Source: Antilocapra americana
Lineage: Eukaryota > Chordata > Mammalia > Artiodactyla > Antilocapridae
Assembly (NCBI GenBank): GCA_007570785.1
Contig: ML660774.1
Span: forward strand, 6,043,404-6,107,403
Direction of reading: 5' to 3'
DNA: 64,000 bases
A program made the position numbers and the translations under genes. Below the pieces are notes generated by a model. The model saw nothing but the letters and a program-made list of their open reading frames with translations, did not search any database and had not been told where the DNA came from. This document shows, one piece after another, positions 44,765 through 56,914 of this stretch. Position 1 is the stretch's first letter. Each line of letters starts with the position of its first letter.

Positions 44765-45060
44765 GTCCTTTTTTAAAACCTTTGTTTTGCTTTTTCATTT
44801 TTACTGTGTTGTGTTTCTGCCGTACAACAATGCAAATCAGCCATAATTATACATCTATCCCTCGGTCTTGAGCCTGCCTCCCCTCCCCATACCCCACTCC
44901 TCTTGGTCATCACCGAGCACCAGACCTCGCTCCCCATGCTGTCCAGCAGCTTCTCACCAGCTGTCTATTTTACACGTTAGTGCATATATGTTGATGCAGA
45001 GTCCTCTTTGATTCTGCCGTCATCCAGTCTCTTTCTTGGCCCTTTCTGTAAGACATTCTC
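44765..45060 (-). mobile_element. Bovine-type L1 3' region, antisense
   Basis: gtgttgtgtttctgccgtacaac, aaatcagccataattatac and ccagcagcttctcaccagct follow the antisense L1 3' region of ruminants. Confidence 0.7.
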
Positions 45061-46939
45061 TTTGCTCTCCACCGTAATGTTTGACTCCCTACTTGGTCTT
45101 CTCTAACTCTTTAAGAATTGATGTTTTTTTCAGAGTCATATGTAGGCAGGGCCAGGTACCTTGTTACTATTGTACCACTAAGGTAGTCGTGGTGCTTGGC
45201 ACATGTGACAGCCTGTATGTATTGAATGACTTGGGGAATACCAGTGAGTACATTCGTACTTCTGTCCTTGTGATCTGTTTTCAGGATATTTCCACATTGA
45301 CATCCAGACGTTACCTGCAAAATTAAGTGTCCCAAAATAGTCTCCTGCAGTAGACATGGTGCATCTACACAGGATATTGTGTACCACTCTTACCAAGAAT
45401 GTGGTAAGATATGGACTGGTTAACCGTTTTAGTTAGACATGCTAGCAACTGAGTGACCGTACCTAAAGGTGTCCATGAAGGGTCAGTGGAATCTGGAGAG
45501 GCAGTTTCTTTGTGCTTATTCTAGGATGCTGACAATAGTTCCAGGTTCAGTCTTTTTTAAAATTTTAATTAATATTATAGAGGCATATCAGACTTGCAGA
45601 CAGAACAAGGCAGCGGAAGATCAGGTTCATGAGAGAATCAGGACCTTAATGTCGCATAGACTTGGCTACAGTAATGAACTAAATGAAATCCAGTGCAGCA
45701 CTGAAAGGCCTTGCACCAGGATCTAGAAATCTGTCTCATGAATCTAGGATTGCCTAGTGGAAACACACAGCGAAAGGGTGAGACAGTTTTCATTGCCAAT
45801 TTGGGCTCAGCATAAATAACGTAACCTGATTTCTGAAAATGCAAAGGTGCTCTTATTTGGTCAGAAGAATAAATTCTGATTTTTCCTGTGCTGTTATACC
45901 TAGACTATTGGATTTGGCTTAGGGATATTAGTCACCTGGAGCTTGTTCAGAGCTCAGGGCTTAGGGACAGTGAAGAGCCTGGAGATAAAGTCACAGGTGG
46001 AATGGGTGGTGAGAAGGCAAATGTTTAGTCTGAAGAGGAGAGCATCTGGAAGGTATCTCAGAACTGAGTGATCCTATAATTTATTGTCTAAACCAGAACC
46101 CTTTGAGAGTGAAAGAAGGTGCTCTTAGTGCTTGTGCTGGGCTGATGTGCATACACTAGGACTGTCCTGGGCAAATGAGAACATGATCACCTAATGATAA
46201 CGATCTGAAATAGTTGAAGATCTGTTGCATGAATGAAGGATTGGACTTTATCTGTTCGAGTGATAGGGCCAGTGGACACAAGTGCAAGAAGACCTGCATG
46301 TTCTTCCTTATAATGAGCCCCAGTCTGATACTTTGGTTGTTGAAAAATGAAATAGACTCCCTTGCAAGGTGGTGTGTTTCCCATCACTGCTGATGCCAAT
46401 AGTTTTAACTGCCCTTTCTAAGTCTTGATAATGTACAGATTAGGTGAATGAAATTGTGCCAAGCCCACAAGTGTTTGTGTCCTTACTCTTCCTAAGTACT
46501 GGGCAGATGTCCGTTTTCTCATTACGTTTGGCACGGCCGTTCGTGTGTTGCTGGCCCTGTGCCTGTCCCTAGCGAAGGTTAGAACCCGTGGCTGCGGTGG
46601 CTTTTCCGAGAGGCCTGGCTCTGCAGTGAGTTGATCTCCTGTCCCAGCTGCAGACCCCAGTCGCTGTGCGTTAGGGCATCAACAGCCTCTACTGCTGTTG
46701 TCTTGTTCACTTCTTCTCGATTCCTGCCTGCCTCTCTCTCTTTTTGTTTCCGTCTCCGTGAGCCTTGGCTTTCATGCTAAATAGAAGATGTCTCTTCTTC
46801 CATGAGGGAGCAACCCCTTGTATGGTAAGGGATCCCAGCTTTTGGTCTGCTCACATCTTGCTGTGGGTGCCGTGGTCTTTCCTTGGCTTCCCGGGAGCCT
46901 CCGGTCCTTTCTTTAGTCCTCTCCAACAGAAGAGGCACC
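45061..46939. other. Unique intronic DNA
   Basis: About 1.9 kb without a recognised repeat or supported exon. A good candidate stretch for cross-species conservation testing. Confidence 0.45.
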
Positions 46940-47060
46940 TATGACTGTTTCTGTTTTATAAATGAGGTTTAGAAAGGTGATCTGCCAGAAGTGACCCATC
47001 CAGTAGGTGTCTCAGGTGGATCCAAGCCCAGGTCTCGTTTGTCTGCTCTGATTCATCAGA
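46940..47060 (-). mobile_element. MIR fragment, antisense
   Basis: gttttataaatgaggtttag, agaagtgacccatccagtag and ggatccaagcccaggtctc follow the antisense MIR core. Confidence 0.55.
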
Positions 47061-47154
47061 ATGATAAACACACTGGCATTTTTTTAATACTAAAATAGCA
47101 TCAACCGTTAAAAGTAACAAACTATGGTAGATGAATCTCAGATGCATTGTGTGA

Positions 47155-47390
47155 AATCAATGATTCTCAGCCTTTAAAAAATTATTATACCCTGCAGCCC
47201 TTTTACATATTTTCCCCACCTGCCTGTTCCCTTCGTGATACCACAGAGGTATCATCTCTCTGTTTATGTACTGTAGCCCTTTGGCAGACTCAGACCATTG
47301 AAATATCTAAGATTTTTACACCTGCCAGGAGTCAGTTTTCACTTCTTTGGCGACAGTATAACACTCGCCCATTGAGAACGCATGGACTAA
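47155..47390. mobile_element. Possible hAT-type remnant
   Basis: Starts aatgattctcagcct and ends cccattgagaacgc, imperfect inverted ends of the 'cagtggttctcaa' type. The interior is not recognised. Confidence 0.35.
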
Positions 47391-47539
47391 GGAAGGAAGC
47401 CAAATTCAAGTGGCTGCACACAGTGGGAATCCATTTCTATGGCATTCTTGAACAGGAATCTCTATCAGATCAGAGTCTTTTTAGTCCATTTTGCATTTAC
47501 TTTTGTAAAGGATGTGAGGAAATGGTCTAGTTTCATCAT

Positions 47540-47825
47540 TTAACCTGTCGCTGTCCAGTTGTCCCAAAACCCCTTAAGGAAGAGAGTGTTTCCCCCCCAT
47601 TGTTATACTCTTGCTTCCTCATCATAATAATTGCCATAATTTTTCATAATAATTGACCGTACATGTGTAAGTTTATTTCTGGGTGTTCTGTTCCATTGAT
47701 CTGTGTCTGTGCCAATACTATACTATTTTGATTACGAGAACTGTAGTACAGTTCAAAGTCAGGGAGCATGATACCTCCAGTTTTGTTCTTCTTTCTCAAG
47801 GTGGCTTTGGCTGTTTTCAGGGAAA
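47540..47825 (-). mobile_element. Old L1 fragment, antisense
   Basis: gggtgttctgttccattgatctgtgtctgtgccaatacta and gagcatgatacctccagttttgttc are hallmark antisense L1 text. Confidence 0.8.
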
Positions 47826-48582
47826 CGTCTCTAGTAATGAACTACGGAAGTAATCCCACGAAGTGTGTATCCTTAAACACATACAACTTTCTAGAAACAC
47901 ACACACGCAATGTACAACCGAAGATGCCGTGAAAGAACAGTGTAAATGGAGATGACTGGGGAGTCTTAAGGATCGTGTCCTTGACACAGAGGCCAACCTA
48001 GATTAATCAAGATTGCAAGTCCTAGTTTTTCCTTGGGACTTGCTAAAACCAGGTTGAGATTTAAGTTGGAAAAAAAAGAGCAGAAGGAAAAGTGCTTTCT
48101 GTTTCTTAGTGGAAGCTGCCTTATTGTTTCTCACTCTGACTTCTGGTTAAAAGTTTTCCAATTCCTGTGGCAGCCAACATGGGCAAATGTTTTTCTGTTA
48201 CAGTTGCCTTTTTATGATTAAAGCCAAGACTTTTCTCCTTTACTGTATGCTCCAAATGAAGTATGTAATCATCCTGTATCAAGAAGAGCCTGGAGAAGCA
48301 GAGATGGTGGAAATACAGGTTTTGCTTCGAACAAAAATATTTTAATTTCTAAATGTTACCAAGAAATGGAGTTTCTTTCTCTATTAAAATTCTTACACGT
48401 TATCATTGTATGGCATCTGATTCTGAGCCAAAATGTTACATGTTAAATGGTGTGGTGACAAATGAGCTATTTTTTTTTTCTTTTGAAAGCCCTTACTGAA
48501 TTGTCACATATTCTGGGAAGGTTCCCAGAGAGTGCTATAGGGAAAATATGCCTTTCATAATCTTTATACTATAGTACTGAAT
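47826..48582. other. Unique intronic DNA
   Basis: No repeat apart from a T-run at 48470-48480. No exon supported. Confidence 0.45.
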
Positions 48583-48826
48583 ATGGGTTTCCCAGGTGGC
48601 TCAGTGGTAAAGAATCCTATCGCCAATGCAGGTGACACAAGAGACTCAGGTTCAGCCACTGGGTTGGGAGGATCCCCTGGAGAAGGAAACAGCAACCCAC
48701 TCCAGTATTCTTGCCTGGAGAATTCCCATGGAGAATCTCCCCCTGGAGAATCTCCCGCTATAGCCTGGTGGGCTATAGTCCACGGGGTCACAGAGAGTTG
48801 GACACGACTGAGTGAGAGAGCACTTT
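48583..48826 (+). mobile_element. Bov-tA SINE with internal tandem copies
   Basis: Head gggtttcccaggtggctcag, end gacacgactgagtgagag. Within it the block tggagaat(t/c)(c)tcccc recurs three times at about 48715-48758, lengthening the usual ctggagaatcccatgg segment. Confidence 0.9.
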
Positions 48827-48961
48827 TCTAGGAACGTGGAGAATACAGATGAAACTGAAGACATGGTGTCTTCAATTTAAATCATGTTTTAAGCTGACTC
48901 AACGTATCCTTGGCCCCTAACCTGTCATCTCCCACAGTTACCACAGGTGTTTCTGTAATGC

Positions 48962-49134
48962 AAGGATCTACCTGCAATGTGGGAGACCCGGGTTCGATCC
49001 CTGGGTTGGGAAGATCCCCTGGAGAAGGGAAAGGCTACCCACTGCAGTATTCTGGCCTGGAGAATCCTATCGACTCTATAGTCGGTGGAGTCTCAAAGAG
49101 TCGGACACACTCAGCGACTTTCACTCACTTCGCT
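48962..49134 (+). mobile_element. Bov-tA SINE, head truncated
   Basis: Begins inside the head (aaggatctacctgcaatgtgg), B box gggttcgatccc, end agcgactttcactcactt. Confidence 0.9.
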
Positions 49135-49344
49135 TAGCCCTGTTGACGTTGACCTTCACTCAGCTGAGGGGGTAGTGTCTTGTCAGGGTGTTTTTTTTTT
49201 TTTTTTTAATACTATAAAGTTCCTTTTTCCTCCCCATTTTCCATACTGTCCTCTTGAGGAGAAAGTCACCATGTATAGCTCACACTTAGGAACTGGGGAG
49301 TGATGATGTACCTCCTCAAGGGTGTAGTATGTACATAAATTAAA

Positions 49345-49865
49345 ACAGTATTTTTAAAAAAGTTTTTATTTTGTATTGGAGTATAGCCAATTAACAATAT
49401 TTTGATCATTTCAGGTGCACAGCAAAGGGACTCAGCCATACATATACATGTATCCATTCTCTCCCAAGGAAAGGAAAGTAAAAATGAAGTCACTTAGTCA
49501 TGTCTGACCCTTTGCGACCCCATGGACTATAGCCTACCAGGCTCCTTGGTCCGTGGGATTTTCCAGGCAAGAGTACTGGAGTGGGATGCATTTCTTTCTC
49601 CAGGGGATCTTCCCGACCCAGGGATCGAACCCAGGTCTCCCACATTGCAGGGAGGTGCTTTACCGTCTGAGCCACCAGGGAAGCAGATTCTCCCCCGAAC
49701 TTTCCCATCCAGGCTGTCGCAAAACTTTGAGCAGAGTTCCCGGTGCTGTACAGTCAGCAGTCCTTGTTGGTTATCCATTTTAAGTATAGCAGTATGTACA
49801 TGTCCACCCCAAACTCCCTGATTACCCCTTCCCCCCATGTTTCCTCCAGGCAGCCATAAGTTCAT
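49345..49865 (-). mobile_element. L1 3' region, antisense, split by SINE
   Basis: tttattttgtattggagtatagcc, cagcaaagggactcagccatac, then after the SINE ccatccaggctgtcgc, gttggttatccattttaagtatagcag and gtccaccccaaactccctg. Confidence 0.85.
49470..49684 (-). mobile_element. Bov-tA SINE in L1, antisense
   Basis: gaagtcacttagtcatgtctg to tgagccaccagggaagc. The L1 sequence attctc(t/c)ccc repeats on both sides as the TSD. Confidence 0.9.
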
Positions 49866-49899
49866 TTTCTAAGTTTGTGTAAAGCAGTATTTTTATAAG

Positions 49900-50640
49900 C
49901 TCGCAGTGGATAATTGGAAGCCAAGATGAGATGCCATTGCGTGCCTATTAAAATGGCTAAAAGACATTGACAAGTGCTGACGGGAATGTGAAGTGACCAG
50001 AACGCTCAGCCACTGCTATGGGATGTGAAACAGGAGCGCTCCTCCGGGAGAAAGCTGGCCAGCTTCTCATGAGGTCACACACACTCCTACCATACAGCCC
50101 AGCAGTCCCACTCACTGGCATGTTTTCTAGAAAAGTAAAAACTTACATTCACACAAAAACCTATGCACAAATGTTTACAGCAGTTCTGGTCATAATTCCC
50201 CCTAAGCAGAAATGACCCTGATGTCCTTCAAGGGGTGAAGGTATGAGCAGATTACAGCTCTTAAATCCAATTGAACCCTGCTCAGGAGAGAGAATGGTGG
50301 CAACAGCTTGGCTGAATCTCATGGCATTTACTTAGTGAAAGACTTCTGTCTCAAAAGATGCAGTGCTGTGTACTTCGATTTATACAACCTTCTTAAAAAG
50401 ATCAATTTATAGCGAGGAAGAACACATTAGTGTTTGCCAGGGTTTGGGGGACAGGGTGGGAGGAGGAATGTGTGACTACAAAGGGCTAGAATGAGGACGT
50501 TTTTGGGTGTGATGCAATATTCTGAGTTCTCACTGTGGTGGTGGTAACTTAAATCTGTACATCTACTAAACACTCCAAAAATGTCAATCAACTAAAAAAA
50601 TAGCCTAAATAAAAAGACTCCATTAAGATCGATACACAAT
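49900..50640 (+). mobile_element. Old L1 3' end, sense
   Basis: Diverged sense L1: ccaagatgagatgccattgc, taaaatggctaaaagacattgac, ctatgcacaaatgtttacagcag, gtttgccagggtttggggg, ctaaacactccaaaaatgtc. Confidence 0.75.
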
Positions 50641-50699
50641 TAAAATTTAGAATTTATCCATGTTGAGAATATTTTCATATGTTTAGAGGGCATTTGGTC

Positions 50700-50704
<5 letters not shown>

Positions 50705-50752
<48 letters not shown>

Positions 50753-50767
50753 GTATATATATGTATT
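50705..50767. repeat. (TA)n microsatellite
   Basis: About 60 bp of near-pure TA with a few TG interruptions at the right end. It adjoins the tail of an antisense CHR SINE, from which it may have grown. Confidence 0.95.
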
Positions 50768-50960
50768 TATTTCTTTATTAGGCTGAACCAGATCTTAGCT
50801 GCAGCGTGTGGGGTTTGTGATCTCTGTTGTGGCACGTCTGTTAGTTGTGGCATGCAAACTCTTGTTTGCATGTGGGATCTTGTTCTCTGACCAGGGATTG
50901 AACCTGTGCCCCCTTCTTTGGGAGCTCAGGGTCTTAGCCACTAAACCACCAGAGACATCC
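50768..50960 (-). mobile_element. CHR-type SINE, long form, antisense
   Basis: gtgatctctgttgtggcacg, gttagttgtggcatgc, gaccagggattgaacctgtg and ccactaaaccaccagagac give the antisense CHR order. Confidence 0.83.
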
Positions 50961-50999
50961 TACCTTTTCTTTTAAACTCCTGGGTGGGGATTTTTTTTT

Positions 51000-53130
51000 T
51001 TTTTTTGGTTGCTCATCTTCTTGTTGGCTTACTAGTTTTTTGTTTTGTTTTTTGTTTTTTAATATTGATTCTTAAAGAGTTGCTTATATATTTTAGAAAC
51101 ATTTTTGTGAGTTATATGTGCTGTAAATTTCTTCTCCCAGTTTGTAGCTTATTTCTCTCTCTCTTCCTGGGTATTTAATGAATGCCAGTTCTTAAGTTAA
51201 TATAGTTGGGTCTGCCCATTGTCTCATTTATGATTGTACATTTGTTTCTTGTGTAAGAAAACTGTTTTCTGAGGTCTTGAAGTATTCTACTGTATTATCT
51301 TTGCAAAGCTTTAACGATTTGCCTCTCACACTTGGATCTTCAGATCACTCGGACTTGGTTTTTGAGTATGGGGGGGGGTGGAATGAAGCCAATTTCATTT
51401 CTTCCCCTTTATATCTAACTTCTTACAGCACTATGTATTGGAAAGTCCAACTTTTCCCACTGAGCAGGAACAAATCAATTTATCTTTCACATCCATTTCT
51501 CTATATGAAGTGTCAATCTTTGTGTGGTTCTATTTTTGCGTTGTTCTTCAGTTTATATTTAGTCTATATGTTCAGCCCTTTCACCATTATAATATTATCT
51601 TAAATCTTGTAGTTTTATAACGAATCTCAATATCTGGTAGGAAAAGTCTCCTAGATTATTTACATGAAGAGAGTGATAACATTTGCTAATAATGACACTC
51701 TTGTTCTTCCCTTCTAATCCTTAATCCCTTTCTGTCTTTTTCCTGCCGTACAGTACTAGCTTGGATTCGCAGTACAGTGTTGAATTGAAGTAGTAATAAT
51801 GGGCACCTTTGTTTTGTTCTAAATCCTACAGGAAGCGCTTTTGGTGTAAATGGGCATTTTGTGGACACCTCTGTCGGGTTAAGGAAGTTCCCTTCTGTTC
51901 TCAGCATGTTAAGGGGCTGTTTTTTTTCCTTTCTTTCTCAAATGATGTTGAGTTTTGTTAAAAGGTTTTCTGTTCTCTCTGAGATAATCAAGTAAGTTTT
52001 CCTCTGCGAATGGCACGTTGCATTAAATCTAGTAATTGATAGTTTAATGTTAAGCCAACCTTGCATTTCTAGGATAAATCCAAGTTGGTTGTGAATTATT
52101 CATATTGTTAGAGTTTGACTTACCAATACTTTTTTTCAGATTTAAAATGCCACTTAAGTAACATGCATCCCTATTTCAAGGATATTAATATTTTAAGTGG
52201 CACACTATGATTGTAAAGTATGTTGGACTGTAAAATGTATTTTGGTTTCAGAGATGTTAAAATACTTTAATATAAATGTCTTGACGCCAACTAAATGTCC
52301 TATTGTTTTGTTTTATGTCTACATTCTTAAGTTAACTTGACCTATAATTGTACTCCCTCTTTCTCTCCTTGTCAGATTTTGGTATTAAGGTTGTGTATTT
52401 ATACCATGATGAAATGAGTTGGGGAATGTGCCCACTTCTTCTGTTCTGTTGAATAATTGATGTAATATTGGCCATAATCCATTCTTGACTGTTTGGTTGA
52501 TCATGCCTATAAAATCATATGGGTGTAGCACTTTAACTGCTGATATAGTTTTCTTAATGCTTTTGAAACAATTCAAGCTTTCTATTTCTTCTTGATTCAG
52601 CTCTTTTGAGTTTCAGTTTTCAGGAATTTGTTCGTTTCATTCATATGTCCAAATGTGATAGCGCACACTGATTCATGAGAAATTCATATATATTTAATCT
52701 AGGTAGTAGTGTCTGTAGTTGTGCTTCCTCTTCATTTCTGCTGTTTTCTATTTGTATTTTTATTTTCTTCCTTTTTCTGTTCCTGTAGGAGGTTAACCAG
52801 TTTTACTTTTTTTTTAAAGAAATGAATTTTGATGTTGATATTATTCATCTTTCTTATCATTTGCTTTCTATTATGATTTTCTGCACTTATTATTTCCATT
52901 TTTCTAATACTTTGGATTAATTTTGCTTTTTTTTTTTTTCTTCTTAACACTTCTTAAAAAAGATGGTTAAGATTTTGGTCTTTTCTTTTTAAAAATTGCA
53001 CTTCCTACCTAGTAAATCTAACAGCATTGTTCTTGAATTTTTTTTTTCTTACATGTAGGATTTTATCATTCTGTTTCACACATTTTAAATTTTTTAGCCA
53101 TTTTTCCCCCATAACAAAGGTTTGTCATTG
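51000..53130 (-). mobile_element. Old L1 with decayed ORF2, antisense
   Basis: Long antisense L1. At 51180-51660 the text ttgcaaagctttaacgatttgcc and ctcaatatctggtagg is typical. At 51690-52600 ORF2-region text appears (gtacagtgttgaattgaagtag, gttaaggaagttcccttctg, aagccaaccttgcatttctaggataaatcc). Decay rises to the right. Confidence 0.75.
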
Positions 53131-53190
53131 ATTTTGATTTCTGATGCAGTTAAACTGGAGTCAGAGAACGAGTATGTATATTGCCATTTT

Positions 53191-53390
53191 TATTTTGTTG
53201 TTTAGTTGCTCAGTCGTGTCTGAGTCTTTTGCAACCCCATGGACTGTAGCACCAGGCTTCCCTGTCCATGGGAAGAATACTGGAGTGGGTAGCCATTTCC
53301 GTCTCCAAGAGATCTTCCCGACCTAGGGATGGAACCCACATCTCTTACATGGAAGGCAGATTCTTCACCACTGTGCCACCAGCAAAGCCC
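53191..53390 (-). mobile_element. Bov-tA SINE with perfect TSD, antisense
   Basis: ttagttgctcagtcgtgtctg to tgtgccaccagcaaagccc. The 11-bp TSD attgccatttt is at 53180-53190 and 53391-53401. The tccatgggattctccaggcaag block is shortened. Confidence 0.93.
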
Positions 53391-53401
53391 ATTGCCATTT
53401 T

Positions 53402-53879
53402 AGTGAATATTATTCAATACATGTGTGCTTGAAAATACTGTGTATTCAGCAGGCTGTAAATACAAAGTTTCTTTCCTACATGAGATGTGAGACCACCTTT
53501 CCGAAGGGAGAGTGGTCAGGCGCTACCCATAGAAAGATGACTTCCTTCATTGTTATTGGTGGATGGTATTAACTCCCATAGAGCTCACAAACATGAAGTA
53601 CTTACTCAGAACTTCTCAATACTTTCAAGAATATATCGAGATAACAACTATTTTTTGTGTATACAAAGAAGCATTCTCTTTAATAAGCAGATAAAATTAG
53701 GGTTTTACTGTTGATAAAATGATTGATGAGTCCTTATAAGAACAGCATTGGGAAAAAATAAATTGCTTTCTTGATTTATGTCCTATTTTGTTTACTTTGC
53801 TAATATGGTAGTGTGGCATTAGCAATAAAAGCGGTAACCTTTACAGAGTTTTCACCCTGAGCCAGTTGCTGAGTTGAGA
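53402..53879. other. Unique intronic DNA
   Basis: AT-rich, no repeat recognised, no exon supported. Confidence 0.45.
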
Positions 53880-54020
53880 GCTTTGACCCTAGAATCCGAC
53901 TGCCTACCTTTGAATCTTGGCTCCCCAACTTAGACCTGAGTGACCTTTCTTTGCTTCAGTTTCCTGAAATGGCGGTACTGGTTGTATACACTGCATAGTG
54001 TTATTTCAGGAGTCAAGTTG
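53880..54020 (+). mobile_element. MIR SINE, sense
   Basis: ctagaatccgactgcctacctttgaatcttggctcc, acctgagtgacctttc and gcttcagtttcctgaaatgg match the MIR 5' and core order. Confidence 0.75.
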
Positions 54021-54300
54021 GATGATCCTGCTTCTGATAATAGTTGTTTGTTGTTCAGTCACTCACTTTTATCTGACTCTTTACGACCCCATGGACTGCA
54101 GCATGCCAGGCTTCCCTGTCCATCACCAATTCCCGGAGTTTACTCAAACTCATGTCCTTTGAGTCAGTGATACCATCCAACCAGCTCATTCTCTGTTGTC
54201 CCCTTCTACTCCTGCACTCAGTCTTTCCCAGCATCAGGGTCTTTTCCAATGAATCAACTCTTTGCATCAGGTGGCCAAAGTATTGGAGCTTCAGCTTCAG

Positions 54301-54336
54301 CATCAGCCCTTCCAATGAATATTGGAAGGCCTGATG
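54301..54336. repeat. Near-perfect hairpin inside BovB
   Basis: 36 nt in which catcag-c-ccttccaat pairs with attggaagg-c-ctgatg around a gaat loop: two 16-nt arms with a single C/C mismatch. The BovB copy at 58625-58660 and other copies continue differently after gaat, so the right arm is new to this copy. Confidence 0.85.
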
Positions 54337-54448
54337 AAATGAAATGACTTATTTCCTCTAGGATGGACTGGTTTGATCTCCTTGCAGTCCAGGGAACTCT
54401 CAAGAATCTTCGGCACTCAGCCTTCTTTATGGTCCAACTCTCACATCC

Positions 54449-54616
54449 ATTGGGTCCCCTTGTGACTCAGTTGATGAAGAATCTGCCTGCAATGCGGGAG
54501 ACCTGGGTTCAATCCCTGGGTTGGGAAGATCCCCTGGAGAAGGGAAAGACTACCCACTCCAGTATTCTGAGCTGGAAAATTCCATGAACTGTATAGAGCG
54601 ACTTTCACTTTCACTT
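54449..54616 (+). mobile_element. Bov-tA SINE in BovB with TSD
   Basis: gtccccttgtgactcagttg to gagcgactttcactttcact. The TSD tctcac(a/g)tcc is at 54439-54448 and 54617-54626. The SINE lacks the cagtccatggggtcgcaaagagtcgg block. Confidence 0.9.
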
Positions 54617-54875
54617 TCTCACGTCCGTACTTGACTAGCAGAAGAACCATAGCTTTGACTATATGGACAATTGTGGGCAAAGTGATATCTCTGCTTTGTA
54701 ATATGCTGTCTAGGTTTGTCATGGCTTTTCTTCCAAGGAGCAAGTGTCTTTTAATTTCATGGCTGCAGTCACCATCTACAGTGACTTTGAAGCCCAAGAA
54801 AATAAAGTCTGTCATTGTTTCCATTGTGTCCGCATCTATTTGCCATGAAGTGATGGGACCGGATGCATCACTGAT

Positions 54876-55324
54876 AATAATCACCAATATTATATGATGT
54901 TTACTCTGTGTGACACGGTGTGCTAATCTTTTACTGTAGAATAATTTAATTTTCACAGACCCCTGAGAAGTTGATATCAACAAACCCCCATATTTAGACT
55001 TATTGAGCCTTAGAAAGACAGCGGGATAGAAAGAAAGCCTTCCCAGGCCTGCTGACTTGTGTTCCTGCAGTGGGGAGTCCCAACCAGGGCAGCTCCTGCG
55101 TGAGGATGAGGCAGGCTTGTGGGGAACCACCTGGGGGGATCTGGTTGGTGTTACTTTTCATTCAGCTATGGTTGCTTTACAAGGTTGTATTAATTTCTGC
55201 TGTACACCAGACTGAATCAGCTGTGTGTTTACGTATACCCCCTCTTTTTTCACCTGAGGAGGAGGTAACAGGAAAGGAGATACGGATTTTAGAGGATTTC
55301 AAGGCTGTTAAGGGCCTCCACCCT
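54876..55324. other. Intronic DNA with short L1 scrap
   Basis: 55150-55255 (tttcattcagctatggttgc, tttctgctgtacaccagactg) is a scrap of antisense L1. The rest is unique, with no exon supported. Confidence 0.5.
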
Positions 55325-55880
55325 CTGCCCTTTAATTCATGCTGCTGTAAGACAATGCCGCTAGTTCTGGAGACTGGAACTCCAAGACCAAGGGGTTGGC
55401 CGATTTGCTTCCTGCCGAGGGCTGTCTTCCTGACTTGTCAGTGACCCCCTTCTCGCATGTCCTCACATAGCTCCTCACCATCAGTGGGAGGAGAGGGAAG
55501 AACTGCTCTCTTCCTTCTCTTATTGGGCTTCCCCGGTGGCTCGGCAGTAAAGAATCGGCCTGCAATGCAGGAGATGCCAGAGACTCGGGTTCGATCCCTG
55601 GCTGAGGAAGATCCCCTGGAGAAGGGAATGGCCCTTCTCCAGTATTCATGCCTGGAGAATCCCATGAACAGAGGAGCCTAGTGGGCTACAGTCCATGGGT
55701 CGCGAGAGTTGGACGTGCCTTGGCAACTAAACCACCACCTCCACCTCTTCTTTTAAGACCACCAGTCCTGTCAGATTATGGTCCACCCTTATGACCTCAC
55801 TGAACCCTAATCAACTCCGAAAGACCCCCATTTACGGATGAGGCTTTAACATTTGGATTTTGGAAGGGCAAGTCTGCAGC
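55325..55880 (+). mobile_element. Old mammalian repeat split by SINE
   Basis: Text ctggagactggaactccaag, ttctcgcatgtcctcacatagc, then after the SINE agaccaccagtcctgtcagattatgg and catttggattttgg is a familiar old interspersed repeat whose class I do not assign. Confidence 0.5.
55524..55745 (+). mobile_element. Bov-tA SINE
   Basis: Head gggcttccccggtggctcgg, B box gggttcgatccc, end ggcaactaaaccaccacc. Inserted in the older repeat at a ttct(c/t)tta site. Confidence 0.9.
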
Positions 55881-56224
55881 ACCCCACCACCACTCCAGGG
55901 GACAAATATAACGTCTTCTGTGCCTAGCACGTTCTCTACTACCTCTTGGTGAGTGTCAGCTTAAAAAAAAAAGGTATCACCAGAGGGACTAGGTTCACCT
56001 TTGTATCACCAGTGGGCTTATTTCACAATATTTGGCATTTCTGCGGGCAGTGAGGTGGCGTGTGTTCCTTAAATAAGGCAAGACTGTGGCCCTGCTGGGG
56101 AGGCCTGAGAGCCTGGCTTTCTGTGCCAGGAGGGCTGTGTGGTAGGCGAGCAGATCTGATGTCTTCATGTCTCCTGTGGTGCATTTCTGAATATACAGAT
56201 ACATCTAGTCGTCAGTCATGTCAC

Positions 56225-56580
56225 AAATATTTAATCCTCCTGTGGTATGCCAGGCACTGTTTATGGGCTTTGATAATATGGGATAAGCAGCACGGAATCC
56301 TGGGCTGCCTTAGCGGTGTGTTCCCTGCAGGTTAACTGGCCAGTCAACAGAAATGCATAGCACAGCATCTGTGCTGAGAAGAATACAGACAGGGGAGGCC
56401 ATCGGGGAATCAAAGTCTTGATGGGGTGGGGTGCTATTTTAGAAAAATGGTGGAAAGGTATCGGCAAGAGCCAGGGAAATATCTGAGAGAGAACGTTCTG
56501 GACAGAGGAGACATAATACAAAATAACAGGTTCACTCGTGGATGGGATATTCTTGGCAAGTACTGGAAGGGGGACAGCAG
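56225..56580 (+). mobile_element. L2 fragment, sense
   Basis: Diverged L2 order: gccaggcactgtttatggg, agaagaatacagacaggg, gaacgttctggacagaggag. No coding potential left. Confidence 0.45.
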
Positions 56581-56860
56581 GTTCTGGGTCATATTGCCTG
56601 GAAATGCTCAAATAAATGTTTAGAACTGCTACCATGAATGTGATTATGATGCAGATTAAGAAACAGAACTTTTTCTGACCGAATGTACTTGTCAGCAGTT
56701 AAGTTGTAACCAGGATCAGCTTGTCACCCCTCTCCCCTTTTAAAATCAAGGTAACTGTTCCGTTTTCCAAGTCCTCAGTTTATGGACACTAATGGAGCGA
56801 TGCTGTGTTTCTCTGCGCTTGCCACCAAAGCGTTATAAATGCAAAGACTGAACCCAAGAG

Positions 56861-56914
56861 GGTGTGTGTGTGTATGTGTGTGTGTGTGTGCGCGCGCGCG
56901 CACGTGCACGCACA
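56861..56914. repeat. (TG)n(CG)n(CA)n tract, Z-DNA prone
   Basis: TG units followed by gcgcgcgcgcgc and then acgtgcacgcac: an unbroken alternating purine-pyrimidine run of about 50 bp apart from one TATG. Confidence 0.9.

Larger units (their letters stand above)
54046..54875 (-). mobile_element. BovB 3' part, antisense, with SINE and hairpin
   Basis: Minus strand gives the BovB C-terminal blocks. Plus-strand text runs from gttgttcagtcactcac to gccatgaagtgatgggaccg. A sense Bov-tA interrupts it at 54449-54616 and a hairpin replaces normal sequence at 54301-54336. Frameshifts make it inactive. Confidence 0.88.

Noticed and set aside
50705..50767. TA tract as an origin or regulatory element
   Set aside because: It is an ordinary microsatellite grown next to a SINE tail.
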